From the NCBI RefSeq assembly GCF_012848855.1, contig NZ_CP051630.1:971501-1035500 (forward strand): DNA of 64,000 bases. Direction: 5' to 3'. The position numbers and the translations under genes were made by a program. The number at the start of each line of letters is the position of its first letter. Positions within the stretch are counted from its first letter, which is position 1. Source of the DNA: Pyruvatibacter mobilis (GTDB taxonomy: Bacteria > Pseudomonadota > Alphaproteobacteria > CGMCC-115125). Below, in pieces: positions 25,003 to 34,871 of the stretch. The notes under the pieces are model-generated. The model searched no databases, was not told the origin of the DNA, and saw nothing but the letters and a program-made list of their open reading frames with translations.

Positions 25003-26727
25003 ATGAAAATACGTGTACGGATATTTGCAGCACTTTTTGGCTGCGCGGTGGTCGCACTTGAAGGCGCTCTTCCCGCGGCGGCAGGCACCTATGACCTCAC
25101 GGTCGAGCCCGTCACCCTCGATGTGTCGGGGCGGGATGTGGACGGCTTTTCGATCAACGGTCAGGTCCCGGCGCCGCTATTGCGGTTTACCGAGGGCGAG
25201 GAACTCACCATCAACGTCACCAATACGCTTGAGGTGGATACCTCGATTCACTGGCATGGTTTCGTTCTGCCTTTTGACCAGGATGGCGTGCCGGGCATGA
25301 GTTTTGACGGCATCAAGCCTGGCGAAACCTTCACCTATCGTTTCAAGGCGCCGAAGGCAGGGACCTATTGGTATCACTCCCATTCCGGCCTGCAGGAAGG
25401 CGCAGGCATGTATGGCCCGATCATCATCGAGCCGACCGGACGTGAACCCTTCCGTTATGGCCGGGACCATGTGGTGGTGCTGTCTGACTGGCACGAGGAC
25501 AGTCCCATGCAGGTCTTCCGTAATCTCAAGCGGTCGCCGGATCACTACAATTTCATCCAGCGCACGGCAGGCGAGTTTTTCCGTCAGGCAGAGGAAGAAG
25601 GTCTCGGTGCTGCACTGGGTGACAGGCTGGACTGGGGCGAGATGCGGATGATGCCGTCCGACATTCAGGATGTTCAGGGATACACCTATCTGATGAACGG
25701 CCGGAACCCGTCGCAGAACTGGACGGGACTGTTCACTCCCGGGGAGCGCGTGCGCCTGCGTTTCATCAATGCATCGGCGATGTCGTTCTATGACATCCGC
25801 ATTCCCGGACTTGAAATGACCGTGGTGCAGGCGGATGCGAACAACGTCCGCCCGGTGACGGTGGACGAGTTCCGCATTGCGGTGGCTGAAACCTACGACG
25901 TGATCGTCCGTCCGCGTGAGGACAGGGCCTACACCATCTTCGCTGAAACCATGGCACGGGATGGTTTTGCCCGTGGCACGCTGGCGCCGCGTGACGGCAT
26001 GGAAGCTGCCGTGCCCGAGTTGCGTGACCCGCCGCGGCTGACTATGGCCGACATGGATCATGGGGCCATGCCAGGCATGACTCACGGGGACATGGACCAG
26101 GGAGAGATGGACCACGCTGCCATGGGACATGCGGGCCATGACATGGGTGCCATGGGCGGGGGAGATGATGATCCGTTCTATGCACCGGGATCAGGGCTTG
26201 AGCCTGACGCGGCCAATGGCGGCAAGTTCCTGTCCCTCGGAGATCTGCGGGCGCAGGACCCTCTCTATGAGGAGCGACCCTATGACCGGGAAATCCGGCT
26301 CCGGCTTACCGGCAACATGGAGCGCTATATCTGGTCGATCAACGACAAGAAACTTTCAGAGGCCGAACCACTGCGTCTGAAGTATGGGGAGCGTGTCCGT
26401 TTCACCTTCATCAATGAGACGATGATGGCGCATCCCATGCACCTGCATGGCATGTGGAAGATTGTTGATGTGGGGGCGGGCAAGTGGAACCCGCTCAAGC
26501 ATGTGCTGACGGTCGCCCCCAACACGACATTATCCGCCGATGTGGAGGTGGACGCACCGGGCCAGTGGGCGTTCCACTGCCACCTGATGTACCACATGGC
26601 TGCCGGCATGTTCCGCAAGGTCATCGTTGAGGGCGGCCCGGAGGATCTGGCGCAGGTCGATCCAGAGCTTGAGAAACTCTGGGGCATGGCCAATGCCGGA
26701 GATGCGCAGGCCGGAGGGCATCACTGA
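25003..26727 (+). CDS. copA: CopA-type periplasmic multicopper oxidase, 574 aa
   Basis: All four copper-binding blocks are present: HWHG (residues 83-86), HSHSG (~125), HPMHLHG (~477) and HCHLMYHMAAGM (~525). A Met/His-rich insert at residues 347-388 (MDHGAMPGMTHGDMDQG) is the typical copper-resistance region. It oxidises Cu(I) to Cu(II) in the periplasm. The signal peptide (KIRVRIFAALFGCAVVALEG) has no twin arginine, unlike most CopA proteins. Its stop overlaps the copB start by one base. Confidence 0.96.
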   Translation: MKIRVRIFAALFGCAVVALEGALPAAAGTYDLTVEPVTLDVSGRDVDGFSINGQVPAPLLRFTEGEELTINVTNTLEVDTSIHWHGFVLPFDQDGVPGMSFDGIKPGETFTYRFKAPKAGTYWYHSHSGLQEGAGMYGPIIIEPTGREPFRYGRDHVVVLSDWHEDSPMQVFRNLKRSPDHYNFIQRTAGEFFRQAEEEGLGAALGDRLDWGEMRMMPSDIQDVQGYTYLMNGRNPSQNWTGLFTPGERVRLRFINASAMSFYDIRIPGLEMTVVQADANNVRPVTVDEFRIAVAETYDVIVRPREDRAYTIFAETMARDGFARGTLAPRDGMEAAVPELRDPPRLTMADMDHGAMPGMTHGDMDQGEMDHAAMGHAGHDMGAMGGGDDDPFYAPGSGLEPDAANGGKFLSLGDLRAQDPLYEERPYDREIRLRLTGNMERYIWSINDKKLSEAEPLRLKYGERVRFTFINETMMAHPMHLHGMWKIVDVGAGKWNPLKHVLTVAPNTTLSADVEVDAPGQWAFHCHLMYHMAAGMFRKVIVEGGPEDLAQVDPELEKLWGMANAGDAQAGGHH

Positions 26728-27434
26728 TGGTGTGGTTCCTGGTCGCAGCTTCTTTTGCTGCATTGCTTGCCGTTCCTGCTTCGGCCGCCGAGATGGACAA
26801 TATGGTCCTGTCACTTGTCACGATTGAACGCCTCGAATACCGCGTTCAGGATGGCAACGATCACGGCTTCGTGGAAGGAGACCTCGTGATCGGCAATGAC
26901 GATCATAAGGCTGTCCTCGGTGTGGAAGCTGAACGCGATCTTGATGGCGGTACCTTCGAAAGTACGGAAGTGCACCTGCTCTATCGTCGTCCGGTCTCAC
27001 CCTTCTTTGATGTGCAGGCCGGTATCCGGCACGACCTGGCGCCGGACCCGGAAACTACCCATCTGGCCCTCGGCATTGCAGGGTTGATGCCGCAATGGGT
27101 GGAATTCGAGGGTACGGCTTACTTGTCCGATGACGGCGATATCGCGTTCCGCGCGGAAGCCGAGACCGAGCTCTATCTCACCCGGCGCATTTTCGCGCAG
27201 CCGATGATCGAGCTCGACCTGTTCGCAAGCGAGAATTCGGCCCGCGAGATCGGGGCGGGTTTCGGAAAGATCGAAACCGGCCTGCGGTTTCACTACGCGA
27301 TAACCGGGGGGCTCAGCCCCTATATCGGTGTCAATTACGAAGCGAAGCTCGGCGAGACTGCCGATTTTGCCCGGGCCGACGGTGAAGATCCTGGTGCGAC
27401 GGCATTTGTCGCCGGCGTCCGCTTCGCCTATTGA
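26727..27434 (+). CDS. copB: CopB copper-resistance outer-membrane protein, 235 aa
   Basis: Signal peptide, then the CopB beta-barrel: NDHGFVEGDLVIGNDDHKA, VLGVEAERDLDGGTFESTEV, LLYRRPVSPFFDVQAGIRHD, and the C-terminal GVRFAY ending in an aromatic residue as outer-membrane proteins do. It lacks the long Met/His-rich N-terminal region of plasmid CopB, so it is a short form. Translationally coupled to copA and last in the operon; a strong terminator follows. Confidence 0.94.
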   Translation: MVWFLVAASFAALLAVPASAAEMDNMVLSLVTIERLEYRVQDGNDHGFVEGDLVIGNDDHKAVLGVEAERDLDGGTFESTEVHLLYRRPVSPFFDVQAGIRHDLAPDPETTHLALGIAGLMPQWVEFEGTAYLSDDGDIAFRAEAETELYLTRRIFAQPMIELDLFASENSAREIGAGFGKIETGLRFHYAITGGLSPYIGVNYEAKLGETADFARADGEDPGATAFVAGVRFAY

Positions 27435-27446
27435 GGAACCTGGAAG

Positions 27447-27493
27447 CCGGGGCAGGGTTAACGACTGATTAATCCTGCCCCGGCTAGGTTTTT
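27447..27493 (+). terminator. Rho-independent terminator of copper operon
   Basis: CCGGGGCAGGGTTAA (27447-27461) pairs with TTAATCCTGCCCCGG (27469-27483) with only a G-T wobble, loop CGACTGA, followed by five T at 27489-27493. The TTAA-N7-TTAA inside it copies the CtrA consensus but is explained by the stem. Confidence 0.92.
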
Positions 27494-27512
27494 ATTCACT
27501 TGGGACCCGGAT

Positions 27513-27821
27513 ATGCCGAATCCCTTTAAGTATCTGGCCTTGGGCCTTATCTGGGTCTATAGGAACGCCATATCGCCCCTGTTGGGGCCGCGTTGCCGGC
27601 ATGTGCCGACCTGCTCCGACTATGCGCAGGAGGCGATTACCCGGTTCGGGGTCTGGCGGGGCGGCTGGCTGGCCGTATCACGCATCCTGAGGTGCCATCC
27701 GTGGGGCACGCAGGGGCTTGATCCGGTACCGGAGGAGGTGCCGCACGCAAGCGCGCTCACTCCCTGGAAATACGGGCGCTGGACCGGCGCCCATATCCGG
27801 GACCGTTTCCCGGACGACTGA
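27513..27821 (+). CDS. yidD: YidD membrane protein insertion efficiency factor, 102 aa
   Basis: Small DUF37/YidD protein: [32 protein letters not shown] with its three conserved Cys (CRHVPTC, then RCHPWG), amphipathic N-terminal helix. It helps YidC insert inner-membrane proteins. Here it is not in the usual rpmH-rnpA-yidC cluster. ATG 27513 stands 20 bases after the copper terminator. Confidence 0.95.
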   Translation: MPNPFKYLALGLIWVYRNAISPLLGPRCRHVPTCSDYAQEAITRFGVWRGGWLAVSRILRCHPWGTQGLDPVPEEVPHASALTPWKYGRWTGAHIRDRFPDD

Positions 27822-27911
27822 TCCGGTCCGTTCATAGGGGCTCCATCGGCCCCACACCACAAACGCTCTCAGGCTTACCTGCATGGTGTGCAGAGAATGA
27901 GGAGGAGAGGG

Positions 27912-29855
27912 ATGGTCAAGCTGACGCTCCCCGACGAGTCTATCCGTGAATTCCCCGAAGGCATTACGGGCCTTGGGCTGGCGGAAGATATTTCAAAATC
28001 ACTGGCCAAGAAGGTCGTTGCCATTGAGGTGAATGGCGACCAGTGGGATCTCACGCGCGAGATCGAGCAGGACGCCAAGGTGCGCCTGATCACCCGCGAT
28101 GAGCCCGAAGGCGTGGAGATCATTCGCCACGACACGGCCCATGTGCTGGCCGAAGCCGTGCAGGAGCTGTTCCCCGGCACGCAGGTCACCATCGGCCCGA
28201 ACATTGAAAACGGCTTCTTCTACGATTTCGCCCGCGATGAGCCGTTCTCGACGGACGATTTCGAGAAGATCGAAAGGCGCATGGCCGAGATCGTCGACCG
28301 TGACGAACCGATCACGCGCGAGGTGTGGGATCGCAACGAGGCGATCGAGCATTTCAAGTCCATCGGCGAAAGCTACAAGGCCGAGATCATTTCCGATCTG
28401 CCGGAGAATGAGACGATCACGGTCTATCGCCAGGGCAACTGGAAGGATCTCTGCCGCGGGCCGCATTTGCCGTCCACGGGCCGTCTGGGCAAGGCCTTCA
28501 AGCTCACCAAGCTGGCCGGTGCCTACTGGCGCGGCGACAGCAACAATGCGCAGCTGCAGCGCATCTACGGCACCGCCTGGGCGAGCGAGAAGGATCTCAA
28601 GAAGCATCTGCAGATGCTTGAAGAGGCCGAGAAGCGCGATCACCGCAAGCTCGGCCGCGAGATGAACCTGTTTCATTTCCAGGAAGAGGGGCCCGGCTCC
28701 ATCTTCTGGCATCCGCATGGCTGGACACTGTTCCAGTCGCTCATTTCCTATATGCGGGATCAGCAGGCCAAGGCGGGCTATGAAGAGATCAACACGCCTG
28801 ACGTGATGGACAAGTCCCTGTGGGAGAAGTCCGGCCACTGGGAGAAGTTCGGCGAGAACATGTACACGTCGGTGACGCCCGACGAGCGCACGTTCTGTTT
28901 GAAGCCGATGAACTGCCCGGGCCATGTGCAGGTGTTCAAGCACGGCCTCAAGAGCTATCGCGAGCTGCCGCTGAAATTTGCCGAGTTCGGCAAGGTTCAT
29001 CGTTATGAGCCGTCCGGCGCGCTGCACGGCATGATGCGGGTGCGGCACTTCACGCAGGATGACGCGCATATCTTCTGCACCGAAGATCAGATCACGGAAG
29101 AATGCGTGACGGTGACGAACCTGATCCTGTCGATCTACCGGGATTTCGGCTTCGAGGATGTGCGGCTCAAATTCTCCGATCGTCCGGAGAAGCGCGTGGG
29201 CTCGGACGCGATCTGGGACCGGGCCGAGGCGGCGCTCAAGACGGCCATCGAGGCAACGGGTCTTGAGTATGAGCTGAACCCGGGCGAGGGCGCCTTTTAC
29301 GGCCCCAAGATTGAGTTCGTGCTGCGCGATGCCATCGGGCGTGACTGGCAGTGCGGCACCGTGCAGGTGGACTTCAACCTGCCGGGCCGTCTGGGCGCGT
29401 TCTATATCGGTGAAGATGGCGAGAAGCATGAGCCGGTGATGATCCACCGGGCGCTGTTCGGCTCGCTCGAACGCTTCCTCGGCATCCTGATCGAGCATCA
29501 CGCGGGTCGTTTCCCGCTGTGGCTGGCACCGCTGCAATGCGTGGTCGCCACCATCACGTCGGATGCGGACGATTATGCGCATCAGGTGGTGGAAGAGCTC
29601 AAGCGCTTCGGTCTCAAGGCGGAGGCTGATATCCGCAACGAGAAGATTAACTACAAGGTGCGTGAGCATTCGCTGGCCAAGGTGCCGGCGCTTCTCGTGG
29701 TCGGCAAGCGCGAGGCCGAAGAGCGGACCGTCGCCATCCGGCGTCTCGGCTCGAAGGACCAGATTGTGCTGCCGCTGGCCGAAGCGGCCCAGTCGCTGGC
29801 GGAAGAGGCTTTGCCGCCTCAGGCCCAGCGGGTGCAGGCCGCTGCTGCCGAATAG
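27912..29855 (+). CDS. thrS: Threonyl-tRNA synthetase, 647 aa
   Basis: Full class II synthetase. TGS domain at residues 1-60 ([17 protein letters not shown]), editing domain with [12 protein letters not shown] (~65-76), catalytic core with [30 protein letters not shown] and [20 protein letters not shown], and an anticodon domain from ~540. It charges tRNA-Thr and removes mis-charged Ser. GGAGG at 27901-27905 supports ATG 27912. No T-box leader is present, and it ends at a bidirectional terminator. Confidence 0.98.
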   Translation: MVKLTLPDESIREFPEGITGLGLAEDISKSLAKKVVAIEVNGDQWDLTREIEQDAKVRLITRDEPEGVEIIRHDTAHVLAEAVQELFPGTQVTIGPNIENGFFYDFARDEPFSTDDFEKIERRMAEIVDRDEPITREVWDRNEAIEHFKSIGESYKAEIISDLPENETITVYRQGNWKDLCRGPHLPSTGRLGKAFKLTKLAGAYWRGDSNNAQLQRIYGTAWASEKDLKKHLQMLEEAEKRDHRKLGREMNLFHFQEEGPGSIFWHPHGWTLFQSLISYMRDQQAKAGYEEINTPDVMDKSLWEKSGHWEKFGENMYTSVTPDERTFCLKPMNCPGHVQVFKHGLKSYRELPLKFAEFGKVHRYEPSGALHGMMRVRHFTQDDAHIFCTEDQITEECVTVTNLILSIYRDFGFEDVRLKFSDRPEKRVGSDAIWDRAEAALKTAIEATGLEYELNPGEGAFYGPKIEFVLRDAIGRDWQCGTVQVDFNLPGRLGAFYIGEDGEKHEPVMIHRALFGSLERFLGILIEHHAGRFPLWLAPLQCVVATITSDADDYAHQVVEELKRFGLKAEADIRNEKINYKVREHSLAKVPALLVVGKREAEERTVAIRRLGSKDQIVLPLAEAAQSLAEEALPPQAQRVQAAAAE

Positions 29856-29875
29856 GCACAGCACGTCAGCTCAAG

Positions 29876-29915
29876 CAAAAAAGAGGGCGGCTTCCCATCC
29901 GGGAAGCCGCCCTTT
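29876..29915. terminator. Bidirectional terminator between thrS and first chemoreceptor gene
   Basis: AGGGCGGCTTCCC (29884-29896) pairs perfectly with GGGAAGCCGCCCT (29901-29913). An A-run lies to the left (U-tract for the leftward chemoreceptor transcript) and a short T-run to the right (for thrS). Confidence 0.9.
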
Positions 29916-29945
29916 CAGTTGGCGGAGACAATCAGGTCCGTGCGG

Positions 29946-32099
29946 TTACGCAGCGCGGATCTGATCGATGAAGGCCTTCATCTGATCGCGCAGGGCATCG
30001 CCCTGTTCGGCCAGGGAGTTCGACGAGGCCAGCAGCTGGGTCGCGGCGGCGGAGGCCTGCTGCGATGCCTGGCTGACGCTCTGGACGCTGGACGACACTT
30101 CGTGGGTGCCGCCGGCGGCTTGCTGGGCGTTGCGGGCAATCTCGCCCGTGGCCGCCGTCTGCTGGTCGATCGAGGTTGCGATCGTCTGGCTGATCTCGTT
30201 GACCTGCGCGATGACATCGCGGATGCCGCTGATGGCGGCGACGGCGGTCTGGCTTTCGGCCTGCACGCCTTCGATCTGCTGACGGATCTGCTCGGTGGCC
30301 TTCTGGGTCTGGGTCGCCAGGCTCTTCACCTCGCTCGCCACGACCGCAAAGCCCTTGCCCGCATCGCCCGCACGCGCCGCCTCGATGGTGGCGTTGAGGG
30401 CCAGCAGGTTGGTCTGCTCGGCGATGTCCTGGATAAGGGCCAGCACGTCACCGATCTGGTTGGCGGCGTCCGACAGGCCGGTGACCTGGCCGGCCGCATT
30501 TTCCACGCTCTGGGCGGCGTGTTCCGACACGTCGCGGGAGCGCATGACCTGCTGTTGCATTTCGGAGATCGACGCCGACATTTCTTCCGTCGCCGACGAC
30601 ACGGTCTGCACGTTGACGGACGATTCCTCGGCGGCGGCTGCCACGCGGGCAGATTCCGTGGTGGTCTGCTCGGCGATGGAAGACACGCCCTGGGCGGTTT
30701 CCTTCAGGTCGCGGGCGGTGGCCGCCACGGCTTCCACCACTTCGCCGACGGAGACCTCGAAGTCATGGGCCAGCTTGCTCATGGCTTCGCGCTTTTCTTC
30801 CGCGGCGCGGGCTTCCTGTTCGGCCTTTTCCTCTTCGAGGCGTTCGGCTTCCTGGCCCTGTTCCTTGAAGACCTGGACGGCATTGGCCATGGCGCCGATT
30901 TCGTCCTTACGGCCGCGGCCGGGCACCTCGGTGGACCAGTCGCGGTTGGCCAGGCGCTCCATGGCACCGGTCATGTTGCTCAGGGGCCGCGAGATGCTGC
31001 GGGCCATGAAGAAACCGGCGGCGGTGGAGGCTGCCATCGCAAGCGCCGTCATCAGCATGAACTGGGTAAGAAGGGCAGAGATGTCCTGCTGCGCTTCGTC
31101 CTTGCTGACGGTTGCCAGCACGGCCCAAGTATCGCCGAAGATGTTGGCGGGACGATAGGCCGACAGGGCGTCGGAGCCATCAAGGCCGGTGGATTCCACG
31201 AAGCCGGAATTGCCGGCCAGGCCGTCGATGGCAGCGTTGTTCTCAACGGTGTTGGCAAGTGTGGTCGGCTCGGCGCTGAAGCGGCTGTCCGATCGCATCA
31301 AGCGGTCCGGGCCCACGAGGAAGCTTTCCGCCGTGTCACCCAGGGCCTGCGTCTTGGCCATCAGGTTGTTGATGGCGTTGTGCGGCACCTGGTAGGCGAT
31401 GGTGCCGACACGTTCGCCGATACGGTCGAAGACCGGGGCGCCGATAAAGGCACGGGGTTCGCCATTGGCCGGGCCGTATTCGGCGTAATCTTCAAACAGG
31501 ATCGTGCCCATCTCGGCTTCGGCGGCGCGGGCGACGAGGCGGCCAAGGCCCGTGTCGGCCCATTCGCCTTCGGTCATGCTGGTGGCGAATTCCGGGTTCT
31601 TGCGGGTGGAGTAGACCAGATCGCCGTCGCGGGTGACGAGATAGACGTCATAATAGCCGCGGCGGTTCATCAGGTCGCGGAACCACGGATGATAATAGCT
31701 GTGGGTATGGGAGTAGAACGTGCCGTCTTCCACCGTTTCCAGCAGCTCGCGCTGTTCCGGGTTCGGATTGTTGGTCACGAACTTTTCAACAAGTTGATCG
31801 GAGACGTTGCGGCCCAGGGACATCCAGGCGTCGTCAAACGCGCCGATGGCCTCGATGACCATGGTGCTGTTCGACAGGATCACCAGTTCCTGGCCCAGCC
31901 CGTTGAGGTAGTCGGAAACTTCCTGTGCGCGGTTGGCGGCAACTGTCTCGAGCTTGTTCTCGATCTGCGCATCAAGCGCAGAGCGGGCCCCGAGAAAGCC
32001 CATTGTTGCTGTAACGACGGCGACTACGGCGGACATGCCGATAATGACGGCAGGCAGCTTCTGCGAAATCTTCAGTGCCGAAAAATCGGGGGCACGCAT
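29946..32099 (-). CDS. Methyl-accepting chemotaxis protein, 717 aa
   Basis: N-terminal membrane helix ([20 protein letters not shown]), a large periplasmic Cache-like sensor (about 45-345, with [20 protein letters not shown]), a second helix near residue 365, HAMP, and a signalling domain whose tip [18 protein letters not shown] is near-universal. It signals through CheW-CheA. No CheR-docking pentapeptide at the C-terminus (IDQIRAA). AGGAGG precedes ATG 32099. It is a paralogue of the next gene, lying downstream of it on the same strand. Confidence 0.96.
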   Translation of the reverse strand: MRAPDFSALKISQKLPAVIIGMSAVVAVVTATMGFLGARSALDAQIENKLETVAANRAQEVSDYLNGLGQELVILSNSTMVIEAIGAFDDAWMSLGRNVSDQLVEKFVTNNPNPEQRELLETVEDGTFYSHTHSYYHPWFRDLMNRRGYYDVYLVTRDGDLVYSTRKNPEFATSMTEGEWADTGLGRLVARAAEAEMGTILFEDYAEYGPANGEPRAFIGAPVFDRIGERVGTIAYQVPHNAINNLMAKTQALGDTAESFLVGPDRLMRSDSRFSAEPTTLANTVENNAAIDGLAGNSGFVESTGLDGSDALSAYRPANIFGDTWAVLATVSKDEAQQDISALLTQFMLMTALAMAASTAAGFFMARSISRPLSNMTGAMERLANRDWSTEVPGRGRKDEIGAMANAVQVFKEQGQEAERLEEEKAEQEARAAEEKREAMSKLAHDFEVSVGEVVEAVAATARDLKETAQGVSSIAEQTTTESARVAAAAEESSVNVQTVSSATEEMSASISEMQQQVMRSRDVSEHAAQSVENAAGQVTGLSDAANQIGDVLALIQDIAEQTNLLALNATIEAARAGDAGKGFAVVASEVKSLATQTQKATEQIRQQIEGVQAESQTAVAAISGIRDVIAQVNEISQTIATSIDQQTAATGEIARNAQQAAGGTHEVSSSVQSVSQASQQASAAATQLLASSNSLAEQGDALRDQMKAFIDQIRAA
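30045..30660. repeat. Near-identical DNA shared by the two chemoreceptor genes, copy 1
   Basis: This stretch, coding the signalling tip, closely matches 32408-33023 at an offset of 2363 bases, with runs of identical sequence (for example both read CGGATCTGCTCGGT and then CACCTCGCTCGCCACGACCG). Similarity drops in the sensor halves, as expected after tandem duplication and sensor divergence, or gene conversion of the tip. Confidence 0.8.
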
Positions 32100-32251
32100 C
32101 CATCTTCCTCCTGAAGTCACATGCTGACGGTGGCCAGAAATGGCACTGATCGCCGGCACGGGTTCTTTTCTCGGATCAGGACGCTAGGGGTTGCGGGCTA
32201 AATTAGAGTGAACTCGCATTGCGTGTTTGTTCGCAATTTATGCGTGTACAA

Positions 32252-32281
32252 ACAATAGGGGCGCCCGGTTGGGGCGCCCCT
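32252..32281 (-). terminator. Probable terminator of second chemoreceptor gene
   Basis: AGGGGCGCCC (32257-32266) pairs perfectly with GGGCGCCCCT (32272-32281), loop GGTTG. On the minus strand the stem is followed by ATTGTTTGT, a modest U-rich tract. It lies 28 bases past the stop at 32309. Confidence 0.75.
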
Positions 32282-32308
32282 TGTCATGGTGTCGATGTGG
32301 GGCGGTGC

Positions 32309-34465
32309 CTAAGCGGCACGCACCTTTTCGATGAAGGACTTCATCCGCTCCCGGAGAGCTTCGCCCTGTTCGGCCAGCGAGTTGGAGGAGGCGAGCAGCT
32401 CCGTCGAAGCGGCGGATGCCTGCTGGGATGCCTCGCTCACGCCCTGGACGCTGGACGACACTTCATGGGTGCCGGCGGCGGCCTGCTGAGCATTGCGGGC
32501 GATCTCGCTGGTGGCGGCCGTCTGCTGCTCGATTGCGGCAGCGATCGACTGGCTGATCTCCGTCACCTGGGCAATGACCTCGCGGATGCCGCTGATGGCC
32601 CCGACCGCGGTCTTGCTTTCAGACTGCACGCCTTCGATCTGCTGACGGATCTGCTCGGTCGCCTTCTGGGTCTGGGTTGCCAGGCTCTTCACCTCGCTCG
32701 CCACGACCGCAAAGCCCTTGCCGGCTTCACCGGCGCGGGCTGCCTCGATGGTGGCGTTGAGGGCCAGCAGGTTGGTCTGCTCGGCAATGTCCTGGATGAG
32801 GGCCAGCACGTCGCCGATCTGGTCGGCGGCGTCGGACAGGCCAGTGACCTGGCCGGCTGCATCTTCAACGCTCTGGGCAGCGCGTTCGGACACGTCACGG
32901 GAGCGCATGACCTGCTGCTGCATCTCGGAGATCGAGGCAGACATTTCCTCGGTCGCCGACGACACGGTCTGCACATTGACCGAGGATTCCTCTGCAGCGC
33001 TCGCCACGTTGGCGGACTGGGCCGTGGTTTCCTCGGCGATTGCGGACACACCCTGGGCTGTGTCCTTCAGGTCCTGTGCGGTGGCGGCCACGGCCTCCAC
33101 CACTTCGCCGACGGAGCTTTCGAAATCGTCCGCGAGCTGGTTCATGGCAGCCCGCTTCTCTTCGGCGGCGCGGGCCTCGCGGGCGGCTTCTTCGGACTGC
33201 AGGCGTTCGGCTTCCTGGCCCTGGTCCTTGAACACTTCGACGGCCTTGGCCATCTCGCCGATCTCGTCGGTACGTGTCAGGCCGGGGATCTGCGTCGACC
33301 ACACCTTGTTGGCCAGTTCACCCATGGCGCTGGTCATGTCGCTCAGCGGCTTGGCGATGCTGCGGGCGACGAGCAGGCCGATGACGGCTGCGGCAACCGC
33401 CACGAGAGCGCCGACGATGAGGAACATCATCAGCAGAGCCATCACCGGTGCTTCCGCCTCGTCAAAGTCGATCTTGGCGACGACGGCCCAGGTGGTGCCG
33501 AAAATGTCGACGAAGTTGTACGCGGCAAAGCTGTCCTGGCCGGTCAGGCTGTCAATGCGGGTAAAGCCTGTCTGCTTGGCCTGCGCGGCTGTCACAGCCT
33601 CGTTCTCCACCTTCAGCGTCATGCTGGTGGGCTCTTCGAAGAACCGGCTGTCGGAGCGCATCATGCCGTCCGGGCCGACGATGTAGCTGTCCGCGGTCTC
33701 GCCCAGCGAATGTGTCTTGGCCATCAGCTGGTTGATGACTTCGGCGGGCATCTGGTAGGCGATCACGCCGGTGCGGTTGCCGGTGCGATCAAAGACCGGC
33801 GCGCCGACGAAGCTTGCCGCAGCGCCGCCTGAAGGCCCGTAGGCTGCGAAGTCCTCGAAGATAATGGAGTTGGCTTCAGCTTCGGCGGCACGGCGATAGA
33901 CCTTGCCGAGACCGGAGGCTGCCCATTCACCATCCACAAAATTGGTGGCGAAGTCGGCTTCCTTGAACACCGAGTAGACGAGGTCGCCCCGGCTGTTGAA
34001 CAGGAAGACATCGTAATAGCCGCGGCGCTGCTGCAGGTCGCGGAACCACGGATGATAATAGCTGTGGTTGTGGGAGTAGAGGGTCCCGTCGTCCTTGGTG
34101 AGAAGCTTGTCCTTCTCGCCGAGCGGGTGGGGGTTCTCGGTGATGTAGTCCCGCTGCAAGCGTTCGGTCGCGCTCTTGCCGAGGGAGTACCAGGCGTCAT
34201 CGAAGGCACCGATGGCCTCGATCACCGTGGTGCTGTTGGCCAGGATCACCAGTTCCTCGCCGAGGCCGTCGATGTACTCGCCGACTTCCAGGGCGCGATC
34301 CGCTGCCACTGATTCAAGGTTCTTCTCGATCTGCTGGTTCAGCGCGTTGCTCGCGCCGAAGAAGCCAAGTCCCGTCGTGATGACTGCCGCTGTCACCGAA
34401 AGACCGATGATCACCGCAGGCAGTTTCTGGGACAGTTTCAAGTCCAGAAGTTTCGCGCCCCGCAT
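32309..34465 (-). CDS. Methyl-accepting chemotaxis protein, tandem paralogue, 718 aa
   Basis: Same architecture and almost the same length as the preceding receptor: [20 protein letters not shown] helix, Cache-like sensor with [20 protein letters not shown], second helix around 340-365, HAMP and tip [20 protein letters not shown]. The sensor keeps the [18 protein letters not shown] and [10 protein letters not shown] blocks, so the ligands may be related. The terminator between the genes suggests separate transcripts. A perfect 16-bp palindrome lies 32 bases upstream of its start. Confidence 0.96.
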   Translation of the reverse strand: MRGAKLLDLKLSQKLPAVIIGLSVTAAVITTGLGFFGASNALNQQIEKNLESVAADRALEVGEYIDGLGEELVILANSTTVIEAIGAFDDAWYSLGKSATERLQRDYITENPHPLGEKDKLLTKDDGTLYSHNHSYYHPWFRDLQQRRGYYDVFLFNSRGDLVYSVFKEADFATNFVDGEWAASGLGKVYRRAAEAEANSIIFEDFAAYGPSGGAAASFVGAPVFDRTGNRTGVIAYQMPAEVINQLMAKTHSLGETADSYIVGPDGMMRSDSRFFEEPTSMTLKVENEAVTAAQAKQTGFTRIDSLTGQDSFAAYNFVDIFGTTWAVVAKIDFDEAEAPVMALLMMFLIVGALVAVAAAVIGLLVARSIAKPLSDMTSAMGELANKVWSTQIPGLTRTDEIGEMAKAVEVFKDQGQEAERLQSEEAAREARAAEEKRAAMNQLADDFESSVGEVVEAVAATAQDLKDTAQGVSAIAEETTAQSANVASAAEESSVNVQTVSSATEEMSASISEMQQQVMRSRDVSERAAQSVEDAAGQVTGLSDAADQIGDVLALIQDIAEQTNLLALNATIEAARAGEAGKGFAVVASEVKSLATQTQKATEQIRQQIEGVQSESKTAVGAISGIREVIAQVTEISQSIAAAIEQQTAATSEIARNAQQAAAGTHEVSSSVQGVSEASQQASAASTELLASSNSLAEQGEALRERMKSFIEKVRAA
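32408..33023. repeat. Near-identical DNA shared by the two chemoreceptor genes, copy 2
   Basis: Second copy of the signalling-tip sequence described at 30045-30660; both are read leftward. Confidence 0.8.
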
Positions 34466-34871
34466 GGAATTTCCCCTGATAAAGGATTTCTCGGCAGACG
34501 AAAATTTTCGTCAGCTTCAAATTATTTTGCAGGAGCGAACCTAAAATCTCGTGAACGCGAAAAGGTAGCAAGTGGTTGTATTTGCACAAAAAACCGCCAT
34601 TTGCCCATTCCTTGAACATGTTTCGGAATTGACGATGCGCTGATCGGAAATGTCGATTTTCCCCATAAAATCAAGTAGTTGCAGTGCGCTGCAAGATGCT
34701 CGTATTGGTTGTTTTGGTGGTTTCGACCGGGCTGATTACACGACGGCCGCTCAGCGACAGGATGCTTATTCTTTGTTAACGTGCGCGGCGTCGTCGCGTT
34801 GTTAAATAGAACATCCGGCAGGGTGGCTGACGGTCGTTACGGCTACGGCAACCGGGAAGGTGAGGGGCAGC
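34466..34871. other. 406-base AT-rich intergenic region with two perfect palindromes
   Basis: No gene is seen; the region divides the leftward chemoreceptor from the rightward secreted protein and is clearly AT-richer than its flanks up to about 34720. GACGAAAATTTTCGTC (34497-34512) is a perfect 16-bp palindrome near the chemoreceptor start, and TTGCAG-TGCG-CTGCAA (34679-34694) is another. Both could bind regulators. Confidence 0.55.

Noticed and set aside
27458-27472. TTAA-N7-TTAA match to the CtrA consensus
   Set aside because: It is part of the stem of the copper-operon terminator, which explains the symmetry; no promoter needs it there.
27999-29864. Leftward open frame of 621 codons opposite thrS
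   Set aside because: Exact shadow of a full threonyl-tRNA synthetase; composition (Arg/His/Leu-rich) is non-coding.
29919-32114. Long rightward open frame of 731 codons opposite the first chemoreceptor gene
   Set aside because: Its translation is His/Gly-rich with no family look, while the opposite strand encodes a complete chemoreceptor; long antisense frames are common in GC-rich coding DNA.
32219-33832. Rightward frame of 537 codons opposite the second chemoreceptor
   Set aside because: Shadow of a conserved receptor; resembles only the other receptor's antisense frame because the genes are paralogues.
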